The notes below the pieces were generated by a model. That model was not told where the DNA came from. It saw only the letters and a list, made by a program, of their open reading frames with translations, and did not search any database. From positions 124,001-188,000 of the forward strand of contig CAJNOL010000032.1 of the NCBI GenBank assembly GCA_905250125.1: a stretch of DNA of 64,000 nucleotides, in the 5' to 3' direction. The translations under genes and the position numbers were made by a program. Positions 23,436 to 36,181 of this stretch are shown here, one piece after another. The DNA is from Rotaria sordida (taxonomy: Eukaryota > Rotifera > Eurotatoria > Philodinida > Philodinidae). Numbering within the stretch: position 1 is the first letter of the stretch; each line of letters opens with the position of its first letter.

Positions 23436-23895
23436 ATCATACTGTTTAGTAGTACACATTTTCATTAAAACGAAGTGCTCAGTAGGATGACATCGTATTC
23501 AGTAAGACTACATAGTGCACAGCAGGATGATATATACAGTGCTCAGCAAGACAACACAGTTTTTAGCAGTATTCATTTTCATTAAAAAGTATTTATCAGC
23601 AGCACGCATTTAGATTAAAGTACTGTTCTAGGGTTCTGTTCAGTGAGATTGTATCGAAAAATTGGCAATATTTATAAAGAAACATTGATTTGTTAAAAAT
23701 GAATTACAAGAATGTCACTTAGTAGTCCTATTGAGCACTCTGCTTTTTATGTTGGTACTTATTATATATACAAGTAATAATTATCTCAAAATACCACACT
23801 ATTTCTAATAGAATCAATGCACACTACTCAACATGATGTCGTCCTACTGAGCACTACGTTTTATTGAAAATGCATGTCGATAGGCATGCTAAGAA
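23436..23895. repeat. Inverted-repeat element built from repeated GTGCTCAGTAGGAYGAC motifs
   Basis: Positions about 23455-23498 and 23832-23876 are inverted copies (CATTTTCATTAAAACG.AGTGCTCAGTAGGA.GACATC with few changes). Between them the core motif recurs in degenerate direct copies near 23508 (GTGCACAGCAGGATGA) and 23538 (GTGCTCAGCAAGACAA), and inverted near 23720-23740. No ORF is present. This resembles a small MITE with internal subrepeats. Confidence 0.6.
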
Positions 23896-24179
23896 GTGTA
23901 ACAACTTTTTATAGGATTTTTGATTTTTAGAAAAATTAATAAGAGTAATTTAAGTCCGGATCGAAAGTCTTGTATAACTTTTGGTCTGAGACAAAAAATG
24001 ATCAGAATTTCGCATCTATCTGAAGTTTATATAATGCGATCGAATTTATTTATTCTTGATTATTCTATTTTATAATTTTTGTTCTATCTAAAATAATAAT
24101 TGATTATTTTAGGTACAAGTTTATTTCTTATGTTATTTATTATCAAAAATTTTATTATTATATATTTGATCAGAATGAC

Positions 24180-25250
24180 AAAGTAACTAAAAGAGAAAAC
24201 TTCATGTGATAAATGTCTACCATTTTTTCCTAATGGTAAGCAATGTCAAATCAATTATGTTTGTACAAATATCATCTGTCTATTAGGATGATTAACTTCG
24301 TAAAAAAATCAGATGTAAATGTACTTGTAGTAGAGTCTATTGGGTACGAGAACAATCCTGCGGGTGTTAGTCTAAAAGCAAGAACCAATTATAATTTGAT
24401 TCTTATTAGATCATCGTCAAGGTTGTCTGACATTTGTATAAGGTAATCATTGAATAGAAATAATCAAAAACAAAGTATGTCACACCTTCGGAGTGACTAC
24501 TAGGGTTAGAATAAAAAACTTCATTAAGAATATGAAGAGTATAGTCCGGATCAAGGTTGAAGAATGCTTTGACTCAACAGGTTTTTATCTGTTGAGAGTT
24601 AATCAGATTGGTTTGAAGAAAAGAGACGGAAGCACATGATAAAAACATATAAAAAAATTGTGACAAAGGTTACTGAAAATATTCGTCCATAAACTCAAAG
24701 TTCAATTCTTACGTATAGACTGTACAATTGCCAATTTTCTCAAATAGAATCTCAGAATAAATTTTCTTAATTCTACAAAATTAGAGTTCTGGTTTTTTCA
24801 AGGGTGGTATTGGATAATAAATTTCTATAATTTATTTCTATGGAATATTAAAATAATCACAAATTATGTACAAAATCGTATTTTATTTCGTGATAAATCT
24901 TATGCTTTTGATGCTTATAGTGCAAATATGAGTGTCCGTGATCAAGTACATGATGATACATGTGTTGAATGGACATTTAATAGTGAAATTGATAATTGTG
25001 TTTTGTCAGATAGAGATAATAAGATCATTTATAAAGCTGATCAATATGAATAATATGATATAGAACATTCTATATCAATACCAAATAAAAACTTAACTAC
25101 CACTCGAGTAGATAAGACGGCTAATTGTACAAATTTCTGAACATTTGTACATGATCATACACGACATCTGCTAGATCTACTTTTTAGCTTACGTAGAGAA
25201 AAGAATAATGAATTTTAAATGACAATCACCTATCTTGAGTCAGATGAATG
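24180..25250 (+). pseudogene. Decayed coding fragments, family not recognised
   Basis: Two stretches have gene-like codon use on the plus strand but no intact frame. At about 24190-24285 a Cys-rich piece reads TSCDKCLPFFPNGKQCQ and stops. At about 24857-25053 a frame reads LFRDKSYAFDAYSANMSV and then CVEWTFNSEIDNCVLSD. It hits TAA at 25051-25053, and the same frame then continues gene-like (FVHDHTRHLLDLLFSLRREK) through further stops. In-frame stops within otherwise coding-like sequence suggest an old pseudogene or captured gene piece. It could also be several exons of a real gene that I failed to splice. No function is assigned. Confidence 0.3.
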
Positions 25251-28200
25251 AAGGCTGACTGATTAGGAATCTAATCATGTATTGCCATATAACGAAAACT
25301 CTCAGCTGTTTATCATCGTTCTTTATATCTTATCTATATAAGTCATGTCAAGATTTTTTCCTAGTATTCGCTTATCCTGAATGAAGTTAAGTCTTGGAAA
25401 ACAGATTTCAGATTTGCACTTATGACATTCTTATGATCTCGGCAAACCTATTCGTAATTTGAAATGATGATTAGATGTGGGGAACGAGCTGTTGACTTCA
25501 TTCGTGACTAATGCCTCAAATGGAAGAAGAATTCGCTTTACAACTAAGCCATTGAAAAGCAATAAGTCGGCCGCCTTAAAAAATATATCGGTAGAGAAAT
25601 GAGAGGTTCTATATTTTGTATTGATTAGTGTATGATGAATCAATAAATTATATTATTTGTCATATTTATGAGTTTCAGAAAATCGTGCTGAAATTCAATA
25701 TTTTGATTTTTTACAACAATCAATTTTTGAACTTGTTTTTTTCGATTTATTAAATTTACTTAGTCTATAAAATCTGAACGAGCAACAAATCCAACCTTAT
25801 ATAAAATAATACTTTATTTTTGTCAAGAACTTACTGTTACTAAAATATGTTAATTAAAAATATCTTTATAAACGACCTAAATCATTATTATATAAATATT
25901 ATTTCACTTAATTCTTATATTGAATTTTCTTAGGAAATATAAATTATTTCTATTTCATGCAATAAATTTTCAACTAAATTCATCACTTGTATATATATAT
26001 TTCTATGATTATCTTATTTTCAAATAACTTTTTTTTTTCAAATAGAATTATAAAATTTTCGGAAAATAATTAAATTCTAATAAGAGAAATAATACTGATA
26101 AATGTTTTTATTTATGGAGAATTTAATATTCACAATATTCTATAAAGAATGTCATGAAATAGAAATTAATCTATTTTCATGTTAATTGATATTTCTATTT
26201 TCAAACTGATAAATAAATAAATATAGATATCGCTCTTTAACTCACTTGTTTCTTTTCTAGTGCGCCATTTGAAACCGATAATTACATAAGGAAAAATGCA
26301 ATAGAAAGTAGCTTCATATATGTGATAGAGTAATGTAGAGAAAGGAAAACGACAATAAATGGTTATCTTCTATCCGGCTGTGTGTATGTGTATATGTGGA
26401 CTGTTCTTGTAAGTCTATTATTTAGTTATGTTAATTGATTCTTTTTCCAAATAAGAAAAAGTAGTATTTTTTTTTTCTTCGTTAGATTTCTTTTTATTAT
26501 CGTTTTTGATGACAAATTAGTTATATGAATGTGTCAAAGTTATATTAGAAATTGACTTTGGTTTTATCAAGCTATTTAGTGATAAAAACATCCTCTATAA
26601 AGTCAACTGATTCTTCTTCTTTTAATGTCGATTGATATCTCTGCAAGATCCAATTATAAAAATAAAAAAATATCATAACAAATCGTCATGTTTGTTAATT
26701 AGAAAAACAAGTAAAGGTTAAATAAGACAATGTAATCTATAGACAGAAATAAAAGAATAAGAAATACTAAAGAAAAATGTTTTTTCTCCTTGCCTAGTGT
26801 CTTATAAAAAAAAAAAAAAAGAAACTTGTCTTATTTACTTTGATTGACAAGTTGATGATAGAATAAGATATAATAATAAAACCAAATGGTTGCTATCAGG
26901 ATAAGCAATATGAGTGATAAAAATGTATGTTCATATACTTATGTTTTTATTCTCAATGACGACAAAGAAAAACAGGAAGATCATTGATATCATAAAATGT
27001 ATGCTAGTAATAAAAGTGAATTATGTTTTCATCTTGTTCTTGCTCTATATCAAGTGAATGTGCTATATAGACACACCAGAAATATCTGTTTAAGGCATGT
27101 GAAAGAGAAAAAGATGGATAATTATGACCTATGTTTGCTTATGTCTTATACGTAATAAAACAAACTTGTGTCGTGACAAGAGATTTCATTAATTATTACC
27201 AAAAGAGTAGGACAAGATTCTTCTAGAATCAAAATATCTCCCTATAATACATCAAGTAGACTCAAAACATGTCTCTATAATACATCAAGTAGAATCAAAA
27301 TATGTCACTATAATACATCAAGTAGGATCAAAATATGTCTCTATAATACATTAAGTAGAATCAAAATAAAGAAGTCATATTGTTTGAAAGAAAAATTTTA
27401 TCTTATAATTGTTTGATATTCTTCAATCTTATACAAATGTTGATAGGGTGGCATTTATGTCATCATTTAATTAACTTTCATCATATTATCTGTCTAAAAT
27501 CAAAGTATATTATACATTTCTATACTCTTTGATGCAGCAGCAATAATACATATTCAACAAAAATTGTTTTTTCCCCTTCTTCTATGATCTTTGAAATCTC
27601 TTCATCATATATGTAAACTAGAGAAATTTATAATCAAAAAAGAACGCTTTCATAGGACAACAGATCTATGATGAACAAGTCTTCACAACATAACTATGTC
27701 GTATTTTATCAATTTTTTTTAAAGATAATTTCAATTGATAAAATACAGTACGACAATAGTGAGACTCATGTTGATGCTAGCATTATTTAGATAAACCTGT
27801 ACTGGCTGGAATAGAAAATTCTTCCTTCACATGTTACTGTAGGGATTTAACTGGTGACAGATATACAAAATACATTTGAACTATACGAGCAAAAAACATA
27901 GATAAAGCTTTAAATAAATGACAAAATCAAATTTTTCAGATGGTCGAAATTCTAAATAAAGAATATGTGTGTTATTTTAAATATTCTTAAATGTTTCTAT
28001 TGATCGAATTAATCGAAAAAATTTTTTCGCAAAACGGGTCAATGCTTAACTTAGAAGGGTAATACAATAATAGTTATTAAACAAGTGAAAAAGAAATAGA
28101 CGAAGTTTAATGTCTCTCTAAGTCGACAAATGATAGATAGTATACTAACATGGTTAAAATTAGGAATCAATCAGAACAGCGTTAGAATCATTAGGATTTT

Positions 28201-29974
28201 CTCCAGCCGATTCCGATCTACATGATAACATCGAGGTGCATCAGTATAAGTTATTCTTTATTTTTTTGACTCTATAAAAGTTGTATCTATCGTTTGATCA
28301 CTAAAATTTCGAATCCATGATTTTCCGGCCAGAAAACTTTGGAAAACAGTAAAACTTTGAAAGCAAGAATCTAGTGGTTGCCTCTGTCTAGTTACTGTCG
28401 ATTTCAACCGAAACTGGAATAATCTGATCATCGAATTTCTGCTTCCAAGTTTCGATAAACAAAAACAAAAGATAAAGTCTAGAGAAATTATTTTAAGATG
28501 ATCTTATATGTTTCAGTGTTAAAATTTAATATAAATCTCATTTAATTGAATTTCAATAGTATATTGAGGAAGTTCAAAGATTTTTTATTAATCAAGCAAA
28601 TATACTAAATCATCATTTTTTTTTCTTTAAAGGAATAGTTCGTCCTTTTTAAATTGCTTATTTTAAATTGACAACAGCCTGTACATTAGCAAAAATCTTT
28701 GTGGTTGATCAGTTATTCGTAGTACAATGACACCAATCGTTGGACGACTTAGTGAAGTTCGATTTAGTACTCAACTTGATCAGTCCAAAAATTTCAACGT
28801 AAAATTGAAAATTTTATTTTATTTCTATACAACAAAATCTTTTAGATCGATTGAAATACATCTACTTGTAACGATTTACAATTATAAGTCACTGTACAAA
28901 AACGTCGAGAACATAGTGATGATATACTTATAGATGATGATTCAAATGAACGAATTGAAGGATCAAAAGAAATTAAATAACATCCGATTAATTTCGATAA
29001 TTATTTTGAAATATCAACTTTATAAAAATTTGACATATTTATTATGACTTTATTACATGAAGAAAGACAGCAATAGGAACGTTTTTTTGTTAATTTCTTT
29101 GTCATTTTGTATAGATTTCAATAAAACAGAAACTAAACAAAAAAAAAGTTTTATAATGTTTATTTAAATCTTTAAGTACAATAAAAGCTCGTATACTGGA
29201 TATTTAGTGATCCGATGGATTGGTTTTTGCTCAAATTGAATCGATCTATAATTGATAGTAGAGTTCGTCGCGTTCAAAAATTTTAAATTCGAATCTGTTG
29301 ATGAAACTTTTCTAGATCCAATTGATTGAAGTTTTCGAACTAGAGCTAAGTTGGTAAAACTTTTTCCATACCGAAAACTAACCGAACAGACTCTATTTGG
29401 TGTCAAAATATTCCTCTATGGTGGATACTTTTCAAAAGTCCGACATCTACTACTGAGATGGTATATTAACTTGAGCTGAAATTTTTTTACAGGCACTAGA
29501 CACTGTTTGTAGTGAATATCTTATGTTGTTTGAATAAAAAAGCCAAAATATCGAAAGTATTCTAAACTAACTCATGTTGTTTTTTTGAACCGAGTTTTTT
29601 TTTTTGTAAGAGCTACCAAAAATCAGCGGAACAATATTTTTTGAAACAAAAAAAAAACATTCATCTCCAACAGTGTACAGTATATGTGAAAAAGTTTCAG
29701 AGAAAAATGTGAAACAATGTATTACAGTTTTCGCTAATTTGATGTCTTCTTGAATTCTTTAGTGTTTAAAGACAATTTTTCAATTCTAAAAGATACTATT
29801 TCAGACTATACAATGATTATTTTTTTTCCTTCAAAATATACTATAGGTCGATTTTTCTGTGTATTTGTTTTTTAAAATAAAATCATCTTATTAAATCACT
29901 GTAAAACAAATATATTCTAAATATGAAATAAAAACAAAAACAAAGAATACGTTTTTTTTTTTAAATATTTTCAA
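25251..29974. other. Gene-poor AT-rich region
   Basis: About 4.7 kb without a supported gene. A short coding-like plus-strand trace lies at about 25675-25770 (RAEIQYFDFLQQSIFEL, then a stop). Another lies at about 28727-28977: it starts MTPIVGRLSEVRFSTQLDQ and later reads QKRREHSDDILIDDDSNER in a different frame, ending in TAA at 28975-28977. Both could be gene relics or exons of an unrecognised gene. Elsewhere there are homopolymer runs and the minisatellite at 27225. Confidence 0.35.
27225..27370. repeat. 33-bp minisatellite, four units
   Basis: Four tandem units of roughly 33 bp, each containing ATCAAAATATGTC followed by TATAATACATCAAGTAG, plus a partial fifth start. Units differ by one to four bases. 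Confidence 0.9.
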
Positions 29975-31776
29975 TCAAATTAATGATGTTGTTTTTAATT
30001 GTTGAATTATTCTTTGTCTTTCTAAAATACGTTTTGAAAAACGTTTTGCTGCTAATACAACTCGTATTATAAATTGTATTGATCGATATTTTTCATTAAT
30101 ATTACTTGATCGATTTTCATTATTATTTATACATAATAATGGATTATAATTATGTGGATATGTTTTTTCAAAAATATGTAATTGATTAAGTACAAGATTA
30201 TGCATTCCATATGAAATTTGTCGATTAATATCAGATATTTGAACAAATATTCGACAAAATTTTTTAACACGATCAAATTTAAAATTATCATCAATCTTAT
30301 GACGAAATTCATCATTATACATTTTATGTGCATACTAATTAAAAAGAAATCTTCTTTTTTTTTTTGTTTTTAAATAAAAATTATTAAAATAATCTAACTT
30401 ACAAAATAATAATTTGATCGATCTGTTGGTATATCTGGCATATCACTAATAATTAATGCAATATAACCAGCAAGACCAAGAATAAGTTCAAGTGAATAAT
30501 CAAATAAACAAATAATTGAACATAATTGTGAAATAGAATTTTTATCATGTAAAAATTTTAAACAAAGTATAAGAACAGAACTAGCTAATAATGATGCATT
30601 AAAACAACTTGACCATGATTGTATACAAGCAACATGAATAAATAAATTTGCTAATGCACGAATCTTGAATAAATTTAAATTTTTCTTTTTTTTGGTTTCT
30701 TTATTAATAAAAGAAAAAAAAACAAACCTTGGAAATATTTAATTGAAAAGTTTCATTAGAATTTAATTCAAGATATAATTCGAGAAAATCAAATGCCAGA
30801 GGTAGCTGAACTTCAAAATTTAATTCATGATAGACTGTACGCACACAATCACTAATTTCACGTGGTTCAAATGCATTTGCTGAGTAACGTGAAAATTCTT
30901 CCATCTTAGTATATATATATATATAAAAGAAACTTTATTTACAATATAAAGTTTTAAACACATACTCTAATACGACTACGATTATGAAATTTAGCAGCAA
31001 GAATAAAAAAAGCCATTGATCTTAATTGATATGTTCGTTCGTTATGACCTTGTAATGTATCAATACCATCGATTAATCGAACAGCATGTTGAGTTACTTC
31101 AACTTTCATATTATTTTTACGCTAAAGGGAAATTTATAAAGAACAATCAACAAGATATCCTTATATATGCGTGTTTTTTTTTCTTTGCTTTACTTGAATA
31201 CCAATTAGCCAATTAACAATTGAACAACGCCATGAAACACGAACTTCACGTCTTGTTAAATCTGTATTAAGCCATAGTACAGCATAATTATATGTATATA
31301 ATGAATGAAATTCAGATATCTATTATTTTGAAATAGTCACATTGTATAAAACTTTGAAATAAAATTATTACTTACAAGAATATCAATTAGATGATCTAAT
31401 AAATATATTTCTCGATGTAAACGAGTAAATACTTGTATAACATGTTCAATATGTGGAATATTTGTACTATAATAAGCATCTCTCCATGAATAAAGAAGAT
31501 TATTACTAACTTCAGAGAAAATTAAAAAAAAAAAAAAACTTCAAAAAAAAACAGGAAATATTTCAATAATAAATTTGTACGTGAAAAAACAGCAATTTTT
31601 ATGCAATGTTTCGTAAGCCATGAACTAATATTTGCTATTATTTGTTCTTTTGTTAATTTATGCTAGCAAAAAAAAAAAACTAATAATCAATATTCATATT
31701 AAATTATTCATAGATTTTATACTTCTATAACCCAATTTGGCATACGTTGTTCGAGTGAAGTGGCCATTCGTTGCAT
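29975..31776 (-). CDS. Divergent cyclin
   Basis: Eight exons join in frame to 449 aa: 31723-31776, 31581-31662, 31376-31509, 31194-31319, 30966-31121, 30728-30904, 30403-30663 and 29975-30334 (stop TGA 29975-29977). Residues about 125-230 form a cyclin box: REVRVSWRCSIVNWLIGIQ, then VTQHAVRLIDGIDTL, YQLRSMAFFILAAKFHN, MEEFSRYSANAFEPREISDCV and LNFEVQLPLAFDFLELYLEL. This matches the five-helix pattern, including the D of the second helix, the A-A-K before helix 4 and the E before 'I..C'. A second helical fold follows (SWSSCFNASLLASSVLILCLK). Cyclins activate CDK kinases; the subclass is unclear because the N-terminus lacks an evident destruction box. Two ATGs three codons apart could serve as start; the upstream one is used here. 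Introns are all short. Confidence 0.75.
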
Positions 31777-34029
31777 TATTATCGATGATTTAGCAAATAT
31801 AGTGTAGAAGTGAAGTGAAGAGAAGAAAATGATATTGTTATATACATTCAAACATATCTTTTAAGAACGCACATCGCGTACGATGAATAATAATCTTACA
31901 GAAACGAAAGAACGTTCTAAATATTGTATACAATACGATATAAAGAATTCATTCATTTGATTTGCAATAGATTAAAATTCTATTTAAAAAAATATATATA
32001 TTTCGAAAATTCATTATTTTATTTTTAATTTTAATCATTAATTATTATTGTTTAAATGTGTAGATTTATCGAATATTACCAAAAATTAATTATTATAAAT
32101 CTTTAGTATTCTGTTTTTAATAATATTTCATAGATTTTCAATAAAAATTTATTAACTAATTTATTTTATAGTTGATTTATTGAAAAATGTATAAACTTTT
32201 TGTCACTTATTTAAACATTAGTTAGTTAAAATAAATAACTTTTTTTTATATTGAGTATTTTATTTTCAAATAAAATAGTGTATAATGATCAGTTGATTTT
32301 GAAGTATTTGCTGTAAATGATGTAAACTTAATAACGTTATACTTCACAGAAGAGAATATTTACTCAACAATAGATTATTTTTCTTTTGTAAGTTGAAGTA
32401 GTTGAATCATTATAAATATTATTTTTAAAATGTAAGACTATTGTTAAGTATTATTTTTGGTTATCAGTACATTTATCGAAAATAATACTGTCTTATCATA
32501 TTGAATGTTTGCTTGGTTTTATTAACATTTAATATCGAAAAAATAGTCAAGTTTTGTAGTAATGTTTACTTTATATATTGAAAACATGGAACCTTGTGAA
32601 AAGACACGTTAATCAATATTTATCCCAATCAATTGTTATTTAAAGAAATAATATTTCATCATAAAATTTATTTTATTGACATAAGATGTAAATTGTATAA
32701 GATCAAAATAAGTTTTTATTTATGCTTTTTTTTTCCAATTAAAATAAGTTGTGAAGAGATTTATTAAATATTGATATTTATTTCCTGCTTTTTTGATGAA
32801 TTCATCAAAGAGTTTTTGTTTTTCTTGTTCGTTATAATGAATCATATCTTTAAATTTTCAATAGTCCTCTTTAGACTCACTTGATTCTTAATGTGTTTTA
32901 CTACCCTCCAAATACGAATGTACCAATTGACTTTTATTCAGTATCGATCTTCTATTCATTATTTCTCAAAATCAATGTCAATCCGTCGAACAGTCTCTTT
33001 TTTTTCCCTCATCAAATAAGGTCAATAATGAAATATCATTACATCATGTATGTATATAAGAATGAACGATAAATGTATTTGACATCTCGATAGGTTAATG
33101 TGAATGCGTATAAACTCAAAATGATTTTAAAAAAAAAAAAAAAGTAAAGCTTAATAAAGTAATCAATACTTGACAAAAGTGATATAGATTGTTAATACTC
33201 AAACATAAGATTAATGGTTTTTCTTTCTTTTAAATTTTCAATGATTTTAATCTAAAAAATCAGTCTTACAATAGTGTACACCAGCTGTAAGACGCTAAGA
33301 AAGAAAAACTAAAATTGATGACCTTGGACGTAGTCATTGTCAACCATACATCGTTCTTTTTTTTTTTATATATGTGTAGTTAAATTTGTAAAATTTGTCT
33401 CTTGTATGATGACAATATGATTCATTCTTATCCAGTCGATTATTTTTACATAAGAACGAAAACTCTCTTCTTTCTTTCTTTCTTTCTTTCTTTCTTTCGT
33501 TTTATCGACACAAAACGAAAGAAAATAATAATAAGCCAGTTGCATTAAAAAAAAAAAAGAGAACGTGAATAGTAAGAATAAAGAACAACACAGTTAAGGT
33601 TCGATGAAAATTTCATATATCAATGTTACAACTGCACTTCACTGCTATTCTATCTTGACATAAGTATGTATATATATATACAAAACATTCTTCTGACAAA
33701 TATAAAAGCGAACTGTAATTACTGTACATGGATATTTGATTTGCGACAAACGACAAATCTTCTATTAAAAATATTCAATAGTAAAATAATGTTAAGAAGA
33801 GCTCTAATAACGATAAATATCAAAAATTAAAAATGACATCATCTTTTGTATATTATCTTTCGTAAAGAATAATAAATGTATGATTGAGTACTTCACATTA
33901 TTTTTTTTTCTTTTTTATTTTAAATTGATACTGATTTTTATTTTCTTTATAGACTTATATCATTTATCTATATATATCAATATGATATTTATTATGTAAT
34001 GATAATTATTGATAAAATAAAGAAGATTA
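31777..34029. other. Divergent intergenic region between cyclin and claudin-like genes
   Basis: Very AT-rich 2.25 kb between two divergently transcribed genes, so it should hold both promoters. No gene was found. A CTTT microsatellite lies at 33467-33498. The 62-codon frame at 32881-33072 has no recognisable features. Confidence 0.4.
33467..33498. repeat. CTTT tetranucleotide microsatellite
   Basis: About eight TTTC units, followed 20 bp later by an AAACGAAAGAAA stretch that could pair with part of it. Confidence 0.9.
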
Positions 34030-35253
34030 ATGTCTAAAAAACGAATGATAAACATTTTAATGCATGAAAAAAGTACTAAAAAAACCATACCTGATAAAAG
34101 ATTAACTAAAAAACAAGAATCAATTAAAAACAAATTATCTAGTGGTATCATTATTGGTATTATTCTAACAATAATCACTATTATACTTCAATCTATTGCA
34201 CTTTTTACACCACATTGGAAAGAAATAGCTCCAAATACACAATCATTATATGTTGATGGTGTAGATGCTCTTATACGTAAAGAAGTTCTACATTATTTTA
34301 ATAGTGTACATCGTTATAGTCGTCATTCTTATGGTTTATTTCAACGATGTGAATATGTTTTAAATAATTCATCAATATATAATAATCAAAATGATTTAGA
34401 TGATTTCGTTGTAAATAAACAACGAAATAAATGTACAAAAAATTTTTTACCTAGATATAATGATAATTATTTTAATGAATGTCATAGTTTACAATATTAT
34501 CGATTTTGTACAAAAGCAAGTGTAAAAAATTTTGATATTAATAATGATTATCTTCATGCAACGTTTGATATATCAACTTCACCTATAAATGTTGATTCAA
34601 AAATGTCCTGTGATTGTCATTATCCACCTTATGTTTTAGTTTGTCAAATAATTGGAATATTAGCATTAATATGTTTACTTCTCACTTGTTTATTATTTAT
34701 TTTATTTCCATTTTTTACTAATGTACATTATCGTCTTAAAATAAAATATTTTGGTATATTATCATCATTATTATCAATTGTTCTTTTAACAATTAATTTA
34801 ATAATTATATATAAACATCTTGAATATGAATCAATTGCATATTTATTAGATATTGAAAAACATTATAAATCAACTCAAATTTATAAATTATCTGAAGATA
34901 CAAAAATTGCTATTGATCGATTTTTATCAACTATTAATGTTCGTATTGGTTATTCAACTATAATAGCATGGATTGCTTTTGGTTTATCAATTATTGATGG
35001 AATATTATTACTAACTACATGTCAAATTAAACATCATTATAATGAAAAAGAAACTTGTATTAGTTTAATGTCATCTCCTGAAAATGAACAACACTATGCA
35101 ACACATCAATTTACATCCGTTCCAAATGATTCTCAAACTTTATCACCACCAATGTCTGTAAACAATAATCGTAATGAATTTACATCATTGCCTCCAATTT
35201 CACAACATGAAAAATATCCACCACAACCTAAATTCACTGAACATGAAGTCTAA
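34030..35253 (+). CDS. Four-helix membrane protein of claudin/PMP22-like layout
   Basis: Intronless 407-aa frame. Predicted membrane helices lie at about 39-60 (GIIIGIILTIITIILQSIAL), 201-229, 239-262 and 308-331. The first extracellular loop is long (about 140 residues). It has a Trp shortly after helix 1 (PHWKE) and then GLFQRC at about 102-107, which resembles the W...GLW..C signature of claudin superfamily proteins, plus further Cys at 135, 151, 160, 194 and 196. The cytoplasmic tail is Ser/Pro/His-rich and ends TEHEV, a possible PDZ ligand. In the family such proteins form or regulate junctions or associate with channels; the specific role is unknown. Its 3' end faces that of the peptide-precursor gene 265 bp away. 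Confidence 0.65.
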   Translation: MSKKRMINILMHEKSTKKTIPDKRLTKKQESIKNKLSSGIIIGIILTIITIILQSIALFTPHWKEIAPNTQSLYVDGVDALIRKEVLHYFNSVHRYSRHSYGLFQRCEYVLNNSSIYNNQNDLDDFVVNKQRNKCTKNFLPRYNDNYFNECHSLQYYRFCTKASVKNFDINNDYLHATFDISTSPINVDSKMSCDCHYPPYVLVCQIIGILALICLLLTCLLFILFPFFTNVHYRLKIKYFGILSSLLSIVLLTINLIIIYKHLEYESIAYLLDIEKHYKSTQIYKLSEDTKIAIDRFLSTINVRIGYSTIIAWIAFGLSIIDGILLLTTCQIKHHYNEKETCISLMSSPENEQHYATHQFTSVPNDSQTLSPPMSVNNNRNEFTSLPPISQHEKYPPQPKFTEHEV

Positions 35254-35517
35254 TTTAATATTTCTAAGAAAATCAATCTTGTATAATCGTCTAGTTTTTA
35301 TCAAAATGATTGATATTGAAAGGAGAGAAGAAAAAAAATTGAGAATCATGTATATTATTTTTAAATGGAAAAAAAAATATTTTTTAATATGGATGTTACA
35401 AACAAACAGAAAAAAAATGAAATGACTTTTTTTTTTTGATATTATTTTGAACATCCTTTTTTTTTCTTCACAATGTGTCTCTGTGATTTTTCTTTTGTGT
35501 CGATTTTTTTTTATATT

Positions 35518-36181
35518 TTAATCAAATCGATAACGTTTATCAAAACGATATCGTTTGTTAATTCTATCCATATCCAAATGTTTTTTGTCAAAACGATAAC
35601 GCTTATCAAAACGATACCGTTTGTTAATTAATAGTAAATGATCATCATTATTTTCATTATTGTCATCATCATTTGAATTTTTATTTTCATTTGATGTTGA
35701 TGATTCTTTTTTATTAAGATGATATTGTTTGTTTAAATCCAGAGAATTTTTATTCGATTGTATTGTAGAAGGTTCAGTACAAACATATAATAGTTGACTG
35801 CCAATCTAAAGACAAATAAATTAGAAATATACGACAATAAACAATTTAATATTGTTTTTGTGCGGAAACTAATACAAAGGATGAAATGAAAGTGGCATAA
35901 AAGCATCCGTTATGTTAGTCGTTCTATTATTCATTGATGGCACAACTAGTTTAGAACACAAAAGAAGATATTAGACATTGTTTATTCATAGAAAAATTCA
36001 CATAATGAAACAGAAATATATGCTCTATAGAAAAGTAGTAGACCGAAGACGAAGTGATTTTTCGTTTTAAGTATCATATATAAAATTGAATAAAGTTTTT
36101 TTGAACATCAAAAATAAATTCATTTTTACTTACGATAATAATGACGAATAAGAGAAAACTTTTATTGTATATGAGTTTCAT
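35518..36181 (-). CDS. Secreted neuropeptide-type precursor with four YRFD repeats
   Basis: Two exons, 36134-36181 and 35518-35805, join in frame (GT at 36133, AG at 35806) to 111 aa. Residues 1 to about 25 form a signal peptide: a Lys near the start, then the hydrophobic core SFLLFVIIII...LLYVC. An acidic Asn/Asp-rich spacer follows. The C-terminal third reads INKRYRFDKRYRFDKK, then HLDMDR, then INKRYRFDKRYRFD and the stop. Four YRFD tetrapeptides are thus each preceded by Lys-Arg, and the first three are followed by KR or KK. Prohormone convertases cleave after such dibasics, which would release YRFD and the spacer HLDMDRIN. There is no Gly donor for amidation, so the peptides would have a free acidic C-terminus, unlike RFamides. 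The block arose by an internal duplication visible in the DNA. Each exon is too short to be found by length alone. The family is unnamed here. Confidence 0.75.
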
